From Paenibacillus pabuli NBRC 13638 (GTDB lineage: Bacteria; Bacillota; Bacilli; Paenibacillales; Paenibacillaceae), in assembly GCF_001514495.1 (NCBI RefSeq), contig NZ_BCNM01000033.1, forward strand, positions 1 to 63,478: a DNA stretch of 63,478 nucleotides, in the 5' to 3' direction. How positions within the stretch are numbered: position 1 is the first letter of the stretch; every line of letters begins with the position of its first letter. The translations under genes and the position numbers were made by a program. The notes beneath the pieces were generated by a model that saw only the letters and a list, made by a program, of their open reading frames with translations, was not told where the DNA came from and ran no database searches. This document shows positions 45,673 to 54,177 of this stretch, in pieces.

Positions 45673-46188
45673 TTATTTTGTCGGCTTGTTTGAACCGTAT
45701 TCGCCTTCGGCATGCTCGATGCCTTTGGCAATCAATTCAATCATTCGACTATGCAGACCACTACTATACAGGTAACCGATCAGACACTCCAGTGCAGTAG
45801 CATGTCTGTACTCCAGAACATCCGCATTTTTGGGAATGCTGCCTGACTTAGCATTGCGACCTTGTCTAACGATGTCACGTTCTTCATCCGTCAGGTCAGC
45901 TTCAATACCCGTAAGAATGCGGCTTTGGGCCTTGGCTGACACCAAACCGGTTGCACTGCGGTGCAGATGATTGGGACGCATGTTGGCTTTGGACAACAGA
46001 TATTGCCTTACAGCGACCTCATATACCGCGTCACCAATATAGGCGAGGGCAATCGGTGGAATCAATCGTGCGGGACGGGATGGGGGATAGGGAAACCATC
46101 CCCCCTGGGTAACAGACTGTTCTTCTACCTGCTTTTGCTCACTGCAATCGACAGATTCAGACAACTTATTCGATTGATCCTCGGTCAT
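45673..46188 (-). CDS. mrnC: Mini-ribonuclease III
   Basis: The 171 aa protein has only the RNase III catalytic domain, with the signature AYIGDAVYEV and a C-terminal ALECLIGYLY block; no double-stranded RNA-binding domain is present. It matures 23S rRNA ends in Bacillus. The first 40 residues form a poorly conserved polar extension. The ATG overlaps the cysS stop (TAAATG region). Confidence 0.93.
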   Translation of the reverse strand: MTEDQSNKLSESVDCSEQKQVEEQSVTQGGWFPYPPSRPARLIPPIALAYIGDAVYEVAVRQYLLSKANMRPNHLHRSATGLVSAKAQSRILTGIEADLTDEERDIVRQGRNAKSGSIPKNADVLEYRHATALECLIGYLYSSGLHSRMIELIAKGIEHAEGEYGSNKPTK

Positions 46189-47585
46189 TTACGCCGCCAT
46201 CTCATCCCTTGAGCCGTATCCTCAAGCAAGATGCCCTGCGCAGACAGTTCATCCCGAATTTCATCAGCCCGCGCCCAGTTTTTGGACTTACGCGCTTGTG
46301 TGCGTTCTTCAATCAGACGCTCAATGTCTTCATCCAAAAGTTCCGGTTCAGCATCCGTATAGATGCGAAGCACCGCATTCAGTTCACTGAACAATTCCAG
46401 GAGTGCACGAATGTCCGCAGCGTTCACCACATCTTGCTGCAACAGCAGGTTCGCTTCCCCAGCCCATTCAAAAAGTGCTGTAATTGCATCAGGCGTATTG
46501 AAATCATCTTGCATTTTCTCATGATACTGCTGACGAATCTGCTCCAGTCTCGCTGTAAATTCTGCTGATACAGCTTCATCCACGCTTACAGCCTGCAAGC
46601 GATGATTGAGATTGCCTACGGCATTGGCGATCCGGTCCACACTATTCTGTGCCTGTTCCATTGTATCTTCCGTAAAGTTCAATGGATTGCGGTAATGGGT
46701 AGACAACATGAAATAACGAATAGCTTCACGTTTATACTGATTACGTAGATCTTTGACAAGAACTCCGTTCCCGAGTGATTTTGACATTTTTTCGTTATCG
46801 ATACGGATAAACCCATTATGCATCCAGTAGTTGGCCAGCGGTTTGCCCGTCAATACCTCGGATTGAGCGCATTCGCACTCATGATGCGGGAACTGCAAAT
46901 CCTGTCCACCACCGTGAATATCCAGCGTGTCGCCCAAGTACTCCCGTGCCATGGCAGAGCACTCGATATGCCAGCCCGGACGACCATCCCCCCATGGACT
47001 GGACCAGAAGATCTCACCCGGCTTCGCAGCTTTCCAAAGCACGAAGTCCTCCGGATGCTCTTTGCGCTCATCTACACCGATACGGATTCCAAATTGTAAC
47101 TCCTGAAGGTTCTGTTTCGACAGTTTGCCATACTCCGAGAACTTCCCAGTGCGGTAATATACGTCACCACCATTTTCATAGGCGAAGTCCTTTTCAACCA
47201 ATTCCCGGATAAAATCAATGATGAGCGGCATGTTCTCCGTTACTCTTGGATTACTGCTTGCCTTTGGAATACCCAGCCCTTCGAGGTCCTCATAGTATGC
47301 TGCAATAAACTTCTCAGCGACATGAGGGACATCTGTACCAAGTTGCTCCGCTTTGCGAATGAGCTTGTCATCCACGTCGGTAAAGTTCACAACATAGTTT
47401 ACCTCATGCCCTGTCTGTTCCAGGTATCCACGAACCGTGTCGAAAAAAATAACCGGACGCGCATTCCCGATATGAATGTAATCATATACCGTTGGTCCGC
47501 ACACATACATTTTCACTTTCCCCGGCTCTTGGGGAACAAAATTTTCTTTGGTACGACTCATCGTATTATAAATTTGAAGCGTCAT
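46185..47585 (-). CDS. cysS: Cysteinyl-tRNA synthetase
   Basis: The 466 aa class I synthetase starts at MTLQIYNTM, 7 bases after AAAGGAAAG. It has the HIGH-type motif HIGNARP, the KMSKS motif EKMSKSLGN and the zinc ligands beginning with CGPTVYD. It is co-transcribed with cysE under a cysteine T-box. It overlaps mrnC by 4 bases. Confidence 0.97.
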   Translation of the reverse strand: MTLQIYNTMSRTKENFVPQEPGKVKMYVCGPTVYDYIHIGNARPVIFFDTVRGYLEQTGHEVNYVVNFTDVDDKLIRKAEQLGTDVPHVAEKFIAAYYEDLEGLGIPKASSNPRVTENMPLIIDFIRELVEKDFAYENGGDVYYRTGKFSEYGKLSKQNLQELQFGIRIGVDERKEHPEDFVLWKAAKPGEIFWSSPWGDGRPGWHIECSAMAREYLGDTLDIHGGGQDLQFPHHECECAQSEVLTGKPLANYWMHNGFIRIDNEKMSKSLGNGVLVKDLRNQYKREAIRYFMLSTHYRNPLNFTEDTMEQAQNSVDRIANAVGNLNHRLQAVSVDEAVSAEFTARLEQIRQQYHEKMQDDFNTPDAITALFEWAGEANLLLQQDVVNAADIRALLELFSELNAVLRIYTDAEPELLDEDIERLIEERTQARKSKNWARADEIRDELSAQGILLEDTAQGMRWRRK

Positions 47586-47614
47586 AGTCACTTTCCTTTC
47601 ATCCGTTTCCATCA

Positions 47615-48280
47615 TTATTCTATTGTACCACGGGAAAATTCACTTTCACGGCTACTCTGCAAAGTACGCACTTCTTCACGCAAACGTTCGATCTCTTGCT
47701 GCATACTGCGCAGGGAATCGATTACCGGATCGGGAAGCTGCTGGTTCAGACGGTCTACTCGTCGCCCATCCTGTTTTACGATTCTTCCAGGTATGCCAAC
47801 CACAGTGCTGTTCGAAGGAACTTCCTTCAGTACAACCGAGTTTGCACCAATATTGCATTGGTCCCCCACGCTGAAGGAACCCAGCACCTTCGCTCCGGAC
47901 GAGATAACCACATTATTGCCAATTGTCGGATGTCTCTTCCCTTTTTCTTTACCCGTTCCGCCAAGTGTAACCCCTTGATAGATGACAACATCGTCGCCAA
48001 TTTCACACGTTTCCCCAATCACAACGCCCATACCATGGTCAATAAACAAGCGATTACCGATTGTAGCCCCGGGATGGATCTCAATACCTGTCATAAAACG
48101 GCTGACCTGCGAAATAAACCGGGCCAATGAAAACCATCTCCGCTTGTATAAAAAGTGTGCCGCCCGGTGCGCCCATATCGCGTGCAGCCCCGAGTAAGTA
48201 AATACAACTTCAAACCATCCCCGGGCCGCCGGATCGTTTTCAAACACCGCCTGGATATCTGATCTGATCTTCTTGAACAT
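47615..48280 (-). CDS. cysE: Serine O-acetyltransferase
   Basis: The 221 aa enzyme starts at MFKKIRSDIQAVFEND after AGAGGGG. The C-terminal half is a left-handed beta helix of hexapeptide repeats with the active-site stretch IDHGMGVVIGETCEIG. It makes O-acetylserine, the acceptor for sulfide in cysteine synthesis. It links functionally to cysH-sat at 6-8 kb. First gene after the T-box. Confidence 0.97.
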   Translation of the reverse strand: MFKKIRSDIQAVFENDPAARGWFEVVFTYSGLHAIWAHRAAHFLYKRRWFSLARFISQVSRFMTGIEIHPGATIGNRLFIDHGMGVVIGETCEIGDDVVIYQGVTLGGTGKEKGKRHPTIGNNVVISSGAKVLGSFSVGDQCNIGANSVVLKEVPSNSTVVGIPGRIVKQDGRRVDRLNQQLPDPVIDSLRSMQQEIERLREEVRTLQSSRESEFSRGTIE

Positions 48281-48370
48281 GCTCGTTCCCCTCTTGTTCA
48301 GGTCTTCGTCCTCCGGCTTACCGGACGGCGCGGCCCTCATGGTAGTGTACTTCCGACTCGATTAAATAGA

Positions 48371-48407
48371 AAACGCCTCTGCAGCTATTTAAGCTGCAGA
48401 GGCGTTT
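48371..48407 (-). terminator. T-box terminator hairpin
   Basis: A perfect 16-base stem AAACGCCTCTGCAGCT closes an ATTTA-type loop and is followed by TTTTCTATTT on the minus strand. It competes with the antiterminator containing the T-box sequence. Confidence 0.93.
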
Positions 48408-48769
48408 ATCGCGGTCCCACTCTGCTCGATCCATGCTTTAACATACAAGGACCGGTCAGCTAATATAGCCGCCTCGTATCCTTGCACAAGAATGAACCCT
48501 CAACAGTTCCGTAACGGGAACCAACCGTCACAACCTATCCTGGCGTTTTCCTCTTTGCTAACAGGGCAAGAGGCGGGGCCGGATTCGGCTATGCAGCTCA
48601 CGGGTGCATTTCGACTGACGGACAGCGGATGGCTCACAGCCACCGAAAGCAAAGAACTGCATTCTTTGCAAGCGGGACCATCCTCTCTGAATCTGCCCGG
48701 TTCAACCTACTTCTCCCGGTCTTTGCTGTTTCTATGATGAATGATAAAATCATACCATTTAACCTTTGT
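48371..48769 (-). ncRNA. T-box riboswitch, tRNA-Cys, upstream of cysE-cysS
   Basis: The 400-base leader contains the T-box sequence AGAGTGGGACCGCG (48410-48423, minus strand), whose UGGN pairs with the tRNA acceptor end. Stem I elements include GAGAAGTAGG and CAGAGAGG. The specifier loop reads GAAATGCACC with TGC at 48606-48608, a cysteine codon. Uncharged tRNA-Cys should stabilise the antiterminator and raise expression of cysE-cysS-mrnC-rlmB-rae1. Several short open frames here are not genes. Confidence 0.93.
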
Positions 48770-48775
48770 GTTGCT

Positions 48776-48804
48776 ATTATAGCGAAAAGGTCATGGACTG
48801 ACAA
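48776..48804 (-). promoter_or_regulatory. Sigma-A promoter of the T-box cysE operon
   Basis: TTGTCA and perfect TATAAT are 17 bases apart on the minus strand, 70 bases after the gltX stop. Confidence 0.85.
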
Positions 48805-48876
48805 CATTCTTCCTTCATATCGGTTCGAACGAAGTTCCTTACTCCAGTTCAGAGCAGACTGAAACAAGTGTGTATG

Positions 48877-50340
48877 TTAAGCGCCTTTTACCTGAGCATG
48901 CAATCGATCAATAACCGTATCGCGGCCCAGCAGTACGATTGTTTGGTTCAAATCGCGACCATGAGTCTGTCCTGTCAAAGCTACACGAATAGGCATAAAC
49001 AGCTGTTTCCCCTTAAATCCGGTCTCTTTCTGAACCTCCTTAATCAGCGCGGCCATCTTGCTAGGTGTAAATTCGTCGCTCGCCTGCACTTTGTCAGCAA
49101 AGGCCTTCAGCACGGTCGGCACCTGCTCCTCAGCGAGTACTGCAGCTCCTTCACTTTCCATCTCCAGATGGGAACGGAAGAACACTTCGGACAATTCCAC
49201 AATATCCGAAGCCGAATTCATCTGCTCCTGGTAGAGATGAACAAGGGAATATGCCCATTCTTTCTGTTCAGGTGAAAGCTCACTAGAGATGCGCCCTGCC
49301 TTTTGCAGATGTGGAATGGCCATTTCGGCAATCCGATCCGGGTCCGCATGTTTGATATAATGGTTGTTCAAATGAGCCAACTTGTGGGTATCAAATACCG
49401 CCGGGCTCTTGGACAGACGCTTTGTATCAAAAATGGAGATCAGCTGCTCTTGCGAGAAAATCTCTTCCTCTCCCTCAGGCGACCAGCCAAGCAAGGAGAT
49501 GAAGTTAAACATCGCTTCAGGTAAATAGCCGAGCTGATCATATTGTTCAATGAACTGAATTACGGACTCATCCCGTTTGCTCAGCTTCTTGTGGTTCTCA
49601 TTCACAATCAGTGTCATATGACCGAATTGCGGCGGCTGCCAGCCGAGCGCTTCATAGATCATTAACTGACGCGGTGTATTGGAGATGTGATCTTCCCCTC
49701 GCAGGACGTGGGAAATCTTCATCAGGTAATCATCCACAGCAACGGCATAGTTGTACGTGGGAATCCCGTCTTTTTTCACAATGACGAAGTCGCCGGATTC
49801 CTTGCTGTTGAAAGAAATGGTCCCTTTGACCATGTCATCAAATGTATATACGCGTTCTTCCGGTACACGGAAACGAATGCTCGCCACACGGCCTTCCGCT
49901 TCAAATGCGCTCTGCTGCTCCGGTGTCAGATCACGATGTTTACCCGAATAGCGCGGAGTTTCCCCACGTGCCGTCTGCTCCTCACGTTCTTGCTCCAGCT
50001 CTTCTTCCGTGCAATAGCAGCGGTAAGCCAGACCTTTGTCCAGCAGCTCCTGCGTATATTTGCGATAGATGTCCAGACGTTCCGTCTGACGGTATGGTCC
50101 GTACTCGCCGCCAACATCAATACTTTCGTCCCACTCGATTCCGAGCCATTTCAGGTATTTCAGCTGACTTTCTTCACCACCGGCAATATTGCGTTTCACA
50201 TCCGTATCCTCAATACGAATAATAAATTTGCCGTTATTATGTTTGGCATACAAATAGTTAAACAGCGCCGTACGGGCATTCCCGATATGCAGGTGTCCCG
50301 TTGGACTCGGCGCATAACGCACGCGAACTTCGGTGCTCAT
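48877..50340 (-). CDS. gltX: Glutamyl-tRNA synthetase
   Basis: The 487 aa class I synthetase has SPTGHLHIGNARTALFN and KLSKRDES. In Firmicutes it usually charges both tRNA-Glu and tRNA-Gln, the latter being corrected by GatCAB. It starts after CGGAGGGG. It lies 33 bases after ispF. Confidence 0.97.
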   Translation of the reverse strand: MSTEVRVRYAPSPTGHLHIGNARTALFNYLYAKHNNGKFIIRIEDTDVKRNIAGGEESQLKYLKWLGIEWDESIDVGGEYGPYRQTERLDIYRKYTQELLDKGLAYRCYCTEEELEQEREEQTARGETPRYSGKHRDLTPEQQSAFEAEGRVASIRFRVPEERVYTFDDMVKGTISFNSKESGDFVIVKKDGIPTYNYAVAVDDYLMKISHVLRGEDHISNTPRQLMIYEALGWQPPQFGHMTLIVNENHKKLSKRDESVIQFIEQYDQLGYLPEAMFNFISLLGWSPEGEEEIFSQEQLISIFDTKRLSKSPAVFDTHKLAHLNNHYIKHADPDRIAEMAIPHLQKAGRISSELSPEQKEWAYSLVHLYQEQMNSASDIVELSEVFFRSHLEMESEGAAVLAEEQVPTVLKAFADKVQASDEFTPSKMAALIKEVQKETGFKGKQLFMPIRVALTGQTHGRDLNQTIVLLGRDTVIDRLHAQVKGA

Positions 50341-50373
50341 AATATCCCCTCCGTCTCTAATTGGTTGATGATA

Positions 50374-50850
50374 TCACACGCGAACAAGGCAAACAACCGA
50401 TTGGGCAGCTATACCCTCTCCCCGTCCGGGGAATCCGAGCTGCTCTGTTGTAGTCGCTTTGACATTCACCTGTGTTACATCTGCTTCCAGTGCCTTGGCA
50501 ATAACCTCGGCCATCTGCGGAACGTAAGGTGCCATCTTTGGCTTCTGTGCAATAATGGTTGAATCGATATTCCCGAGACGGTATCCGCGATCTTTCACCA
50601 GCTGCCACACATGCTCCAGCAGTTTCAGGCTGTCGGCATCCTTGAATTCCGGATCGGTATCCGGAAAGTGTTTCCCAATGTCCCCGAGTGCAAGTGCCCC
50701 AAGAATAGCATCACTAATGGCATGCAGCAGCACATCTGCGTCCGAGTGGCCCAACAATCCTTTTTCATAAGGAATCGTCACTCCGCCAATAATGCAAGGG
50801 CGTCCCTCTACCAGTTGGTGTACATCAAATCCCTGTCCTACACGTATCAT
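50374..50850 (-). CDS. ispF: 2-C-methyl-D-erythritol 2,4-cyclodiphosphate synthase
   Basis: The 158 aa enzyme has the zinc ligands of RVGQGFDVHQL (Asp and His) and LGHSDADVLLHAI. It performs the fifth step of the MEP isoprenoid pathway. Its ATG overlaps the ispD stop by 4 bases, so the two are translationally coupled. Confidence 0.97.
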   Translation of the reverse strand: MIRVGQGFDVHQLVEGRPCIIGGVTIPYEKGLLGHSDADVLLHAISDAILGALALGDIGKHFPDTDPEFKDADSLKLLEHVWQLVKDRGYRLGNIDSTIIAQKPKMAPYVPQMAEVIAKALEADVTQVNVKATTTEQLGFPGRGEGIAAQSVVCLVRV

Positions 50851-51539
50851 CGCTTCTTCTCTCCCCCTAGCAAAAACGCGGCATACTCCAAATCTTCCGG
50901 CGTCGTTAATTTGATGTTCGCATAACTGCCTTCCACAACCTTGACCGACATTCCCTGTCGCTCAGCCAGCATGGCGTCATCCGTCCCTAGAAATCCATCC
51001 CGTTCAGCAGATTCATAGGCAAGCAGCAGCGAAGAAAGACGAAAAGCCTGCGGGGTTTGAATGCTCCACAGACTGCTGCGCTCTGGCGTCGCCGTAACGA
51101 CACCCTCCGCATTCACTTGTTTGATCGTATCCTTCACTGGAACAGCCAGGACAGCTGCTCCACCCGACATCGCGGCCTGCATGCAACCTGTGATCTGCTC
51201 ACGGTTTATAAAAGGACGTACCCCGTCGTGAACGAGGACCCAATCTGTTCCCAAGGCCTTTAGGCCTTCATGCACAGAATGTTGTCTCTCCTTCCCTCCG
51301 GGGATAACACGGACACGTGATTCCAGTTGGTATTCTTTTACCCAATTCAGGCAGCGTTCAACATCTGCTGCTCCGGTTACCAGGACCATTTCGCTGACCT
51401 CGTCCAGAGCCGCAAACACCTCAAGCGTATGTATGAAAACGGGCTTGTCCTGCAGCAGCAGAAACTGTTTGCTCTCGGTCGTTCCCATTCGGGTTCCCCG
51501 ACCTGCCGCCACAATGACAACCCCCCACCCTTTATCCAT
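50847..51539 (-). CDS. ispD: 2-C-methyl-D-erythritol 4-phosphate cytidylyltransferase
   Basis: The 230 aa nucleotidyltransferase has the CTP-binding AAGRGTRMG (12-20), VHDGVRPF and the DDAMLAE motif. It converts MEP to CDP-ME, the step two before IspF. It starts after a GGGATCGGGG ribosome region. Confidence 0.96.
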   Translation of the reverse strand: MDKGWGVVIVAAGRGTRMGTTESKQFLLLQDKPVFIHTLEVFAALDEVSEMVLVTGAADVERCLNWVKEYQLESRVRVIPGGKERQHSVHEGLKALGTDWVLVHDGVRPFINREQITGCMQAAMSGGAAVLAVPVKDTIKQVNAEGVVTATPERSSLWSIQTPQAFRLSSLLLAYESAERDGFLGTDDAMLAERQGMSVKVVEGSYANIKLTTPEDLEYAAFLLGGEKKR

Positions 51540-51641
51540 GCCCCGATCCCTGCCTTGTCTGTCAGTTTACCGTCTTAAGATACAAAATATCTACTTTCGA
51601 TATAAAATATCGTTAAACGATACACTACCCATCATACCGCT

Positions 51642-52727
51642 TTATTGGGCTTTTTCCAACAATTTCGGCTTGGCAAAAATCATTCGTCCCGCTGATGTCT
51701 GCAGCACACTGGTCACCAGCACTTCCATCATCATGCCGATATACTCGCGTCCACCCTCCACAACGATCATCGTGCCATCATCCAGATAAGCCACACCCTG
51801 ACCGTGCTCCTTGCCATCCTTGATGATCTGTACCAGAATTTCCTCACCGGGCAGGACCACTGGCTTGACTGCATTAGCCAGATCATTGATGTTCAGTACA
51901 GATACACCTTGGAGCTCACACACCTTGTTGAGGTTAAAGTCATTGGTAACGACCTTGCCCTGAAGCACTTTCGCCAGCTTAACCAGCTTACTGTCCACTT
52001 CGGAAATCTCCTCGAAATCCCCCTCATAGATCAGGACCTTGACGTCCAATTCCTTCTGGATTTTATTCAAAATGTCGAGCCCGCGCCGGCCTCTGTTTCG
52101 CTTGAGCAGATCCGATGAATCGGCAATATGCTGCAATTCCTCCAATACGAATTCCGGGATCACAATCGTTCCCTCGATAAATCCGGTTTTGCATATATCT
52201 GCGATGCGGCCATCGATAATGACGCTGGTATCGAGAATCTTATGCTCTTCCATCCGCCTGTCCTCATCCACCTCAGGGTGGCCCCATCGTCCTGACATCC
52301 AGAAGGCACCCAGATCGTCTTTCTTGGCCATGGCAAGCATATACCCGGTATAAGCGCTAATGACCGTCAGCGCCACCTGAAGCACCTCTCCGGCTGTTCC
52401 AAGCCAGGCTACACAAGGGTATAACAGCAAGGCTACCAATAATCCGGCAACGGTACCCGCTGCGCCTGCTGCGAGTTCATTCATCGGTACTTTTGCCAAA
52501 GAATCAATCCCATTTTGCAGTCTGGTTGCCATCAATGTTCCTCCGATGTTGCACACAGACATAAACAGTACAGCTCCTAGCAGAGTTGATACTCCAGCTC
52601 CCAACAGTCCTGCCGACTGAATCCACTCAGCCATCCAAGGGACAGATTTTCCTGCCAGATGATATGCCGTGTAGCCGAACCATGCACCGCACAATCCCGT
52701 AAAAGTTAAAATGCCTTTTTTCCACAT
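51642..52727 (-). CDS. yacL: Membrane-anchored PIN/TRAM-domain protein (YacL)
   Basis: The 361 aa protein starts at MWKKGILTF, 11 bases after AAGGAGG. Four membrane segments (about 5-125) precede a PIN nuclease-like domain (about 170-290; ILDTSVIIDGRIAD with the metal-binding aspartates, VLEELQHIAD) and a C-terminal TRAM domain (about 290-350). It sits beside ispD-ispF as in Bacillus. It is a predicted RNase of unknown target. Confidence 0.88.
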   Translation of the reverse strand: MWKKGILTFTGLCGAWFGYTAYHLAGKSVPWMAEWIQSAGLLGAGVSTLLGAVLFMSVCNIGGTLMATRLQNGIDSLAKVPMNELAAGAAGTVAGLLVALLLYPCVAWLGTAGEVLQVALTVISAYTGYMLAMAKKDDLGAFWMSGRWGHPEVDEDRRMEEHKILDTSVIIDGRIADICKTGFIEGTIVIPEFVLEELQHIADSSDLLKRNRGRRGLDILNKIQKELDVKVLIYEGDFEEISEVDSKLVKLAKVLQGKVVTNDFNLNKVCELQGVSVLNINDLANAVKPVVLPGEEILVQIIKDGKEHGQGVAYLDDGTMIVVEGGREYIGMMMEVLVTSVLQTSAGRMIFAKPKLLEKAQ

Positions 52728-52838
52728 AAGTCCCTGCACCTCCTTCAATATAACTTCTTGTTTATATCCAGTATGATCCAATTCCCAAATTGCTAATCCC
52801 GCTTTCGAAGAACTTTTTGGAAATGTTGCAATCGTCAG

Positions 52839-52868
52839 TTGAAAGAAGGTAAATTATTGGCATATAAT
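52839..52868 (+). promoter_or_regulatory. Sigma-A promoter of the 52.9 kb gene
   Basis: TTGAAA and perfect TATAAT are 18 bases apart on the plus strand, about 27 bases before the likely start point to ATG distance. Confidence 0.7.
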
Positions 52869-52901
52869 GAATTCAATTCATATCCCGAGGTGAGTAGCAA
52901 A

Positions 52902-53297
52902 ATGAGTACGCTAAGTTTACAGGCTTTTCAGGATCAAGTTTCCGAGCTGCTGCTGCGTCATCGCAGCCTGATTGATGTACTGTCCAAAACGGGACAAGCC
53001 GGAGCTTCTGTCAACCGTGCCGTGTCCAAGGCCATTACCGAATGCGGCTGCATTGAGCTGCACGCCACCAAGCAGAGATATGCCCCGGAGAGCGATATTT
53101 CTCAATCCAAAGGGCTGCTGGAAACGCATGTGGAAGGTGAATTGTGCGAGAATTGCAAAGAGGTGATCAGCTCCGAACTGGGGCGGAACCTTTTTTATAT
53201 GTCGGCTCTCTGCAATCTGCTGGACATTAACATGGAAGAGGTCGTGAATCACGAGTCACAGAAATGTTCGACGTTAGGGATGTTCAATTTGTCGTAG
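52902..53297 (+). CDS. Conserved hypothetical cysteine-containing protein, 131 aa
   Basis: I cannot assign a function. The start is the ATG 8 bases after GAGGTGA, preceded by a good promoter. The protein is helical and has two cysteine groups: ECGC (near 47-50) and CENC (near 81-84), plus two later cysteines (CNLL and KCST). The region 25-45 (LIDVLSKTGQAGASVNRAVS) is strongly amphipathic. The fold recalls small MazG-like all-helical proteins, and proteins of this kind are sometimes labelled DUF1573 in Paenibacillus, but I am unsure of either label. It is the only plus-strand gene between 4 and 63 kb. Confidence 0.75.
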   Translation: MSTLSLQAFQDQVSELLLRHRSLIDVLSKTGQAGASVNRAVSKAITECGCIELHATKQRYAPESDISQSKGLLETHVEGELCENCKEVISSELGRNLFYMSALCNLLDINMEEVVNHESQKCSTLGMFNLS

Positions 53298-53308
53298 ATC
53301 TGAATAAC

Positions 53309-53353
53309 AAAAAGCACGTATACTCCTGCACAGGAGCGTACGTGCTTTCTTTG
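53309..53353. terminator. Bidirectional terminator between the 52.9 kb gene and pssA
   Basis: AAAGCACGTA pairs with TACGTGCTTT and an inner CTCCTG with CAGGAG; T-rich tails lie on both sides. It can end both converging genes. Confidence 0.85.
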
Positions 53354-53402
53354 TAATGTTTGATATTTGAAACAAAAACCGAATTCTAGAATGCTGGAAT
53401 AC

Positions 53403-54134
53403 CTAGCGATCCGAAGGACGAGAAGACTTCCCTTCTTTACGCTTTTTGGCCCGGTTTCGTGAGGCTGCCGTCTGCATATTATGCTTCATCCCGTACAGGG
53501 CATATAGCACAAGTGGAATAAAGATCAATTTGGACAATTGTTCGGGAAACATTACCGCCACCAGTACTGCGAAGACGATAACCCAAGGTGCGATCCAGAT
53601 CGCTTTGCGCGGCAAACCCACTTTTTTGAAATTTGGATATTTCAGTGAACTCACCATGAGATAGGATAACAACAACGTAGCAATCATCATACTCACAGGG
53701 CCGATATCCTTGTTAAATAGGGACAGTGTAGCTAATACCCCACCGGCTGCTGGAATCGGCAAGCCTGTGAAGTATCCGGGGATTCCCGGGCGGACATTAA
53801 AGCGTGCCAGCCGGATGGCCCCACATATTGGAAAACTGGCTGTTGCGATCCAGGCAAAAACCGGCGTTGCATCCTGAAACGAGACCATAAAAATAATCAG
53901 GGCCGGAGCTGCACCAAATGATACCATGTCTGACAAGGAATCGAGCTCTTTGCCGAATTCACTCTGAGCATTGAGTGCACGTGCTACCCGCCCATCCAGG
54001 CCATCCAATAACATCGCAACAATAACCATGATTGCAGCCAAACTGTAATTCCCATCAATCGCAAGTAAAATCGCCATCATTCCAAGAAACAGATTACCCA
54101 GGGTAAAGAGATTCGGAATGAATCTGGTTAACAT
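53403..54134 (-). CDS. pssA: CDP-diacylglycerol-serine O-phosphatidyltransferase
   Basis: The 243 aa membrane protein has about seven hydrophobic segments and the CDP-alcohol phosphotransferase signature DG-x2-AR-x8-G-x3-D-x3-D (starting DGRVAR near residue 46). It makes phosphatidylserine, the precursor of phosphatidylethanolamine. In B. subtilis pssA lies elsewhere; here it is between disA and yacL. The tail is basic (NRAKKRKEGK). Confidence 0.93.
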   Translation of the reverse strand: MLTRFIPNLFTLGNLFLGMMAILLAIDGNYSLAAIMVIVAMLLDGLDGRVARALNAQSEFGKELDSLSDMVSFGAAPALIIFMVSFQDATPVFAWIATASFPICGAIRLARFNVRPGIPGYFTGLPIPAAGGVLATLSLFNKDIGPVSMMIATLLLSYLMVSSLKYPNFKKVGLPRKAIWIAPWVIVFAVLVAVMFPEQLSKLIFIPLVLYALYGMKHNMQTAASRNRAKKRKEGKSSRPSDR

Positions 54135-54177
54135 CGTTGTTTCACCTCGTCATATTCAAGCCGTTATAGGCAAATCC

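Noticed and set aside
45588..45731. N-terminal extension of rlmB by 48 codons
   Set aside because: It overlaps the end of mrnC, lacks a ribosome site, and the canonical MEEEWIAG start has one.
48492..48867. Short open frames on both strands between gltX and cysE
   Set aside because: They fall inside the T-box leader, whose structure explains the sequence.
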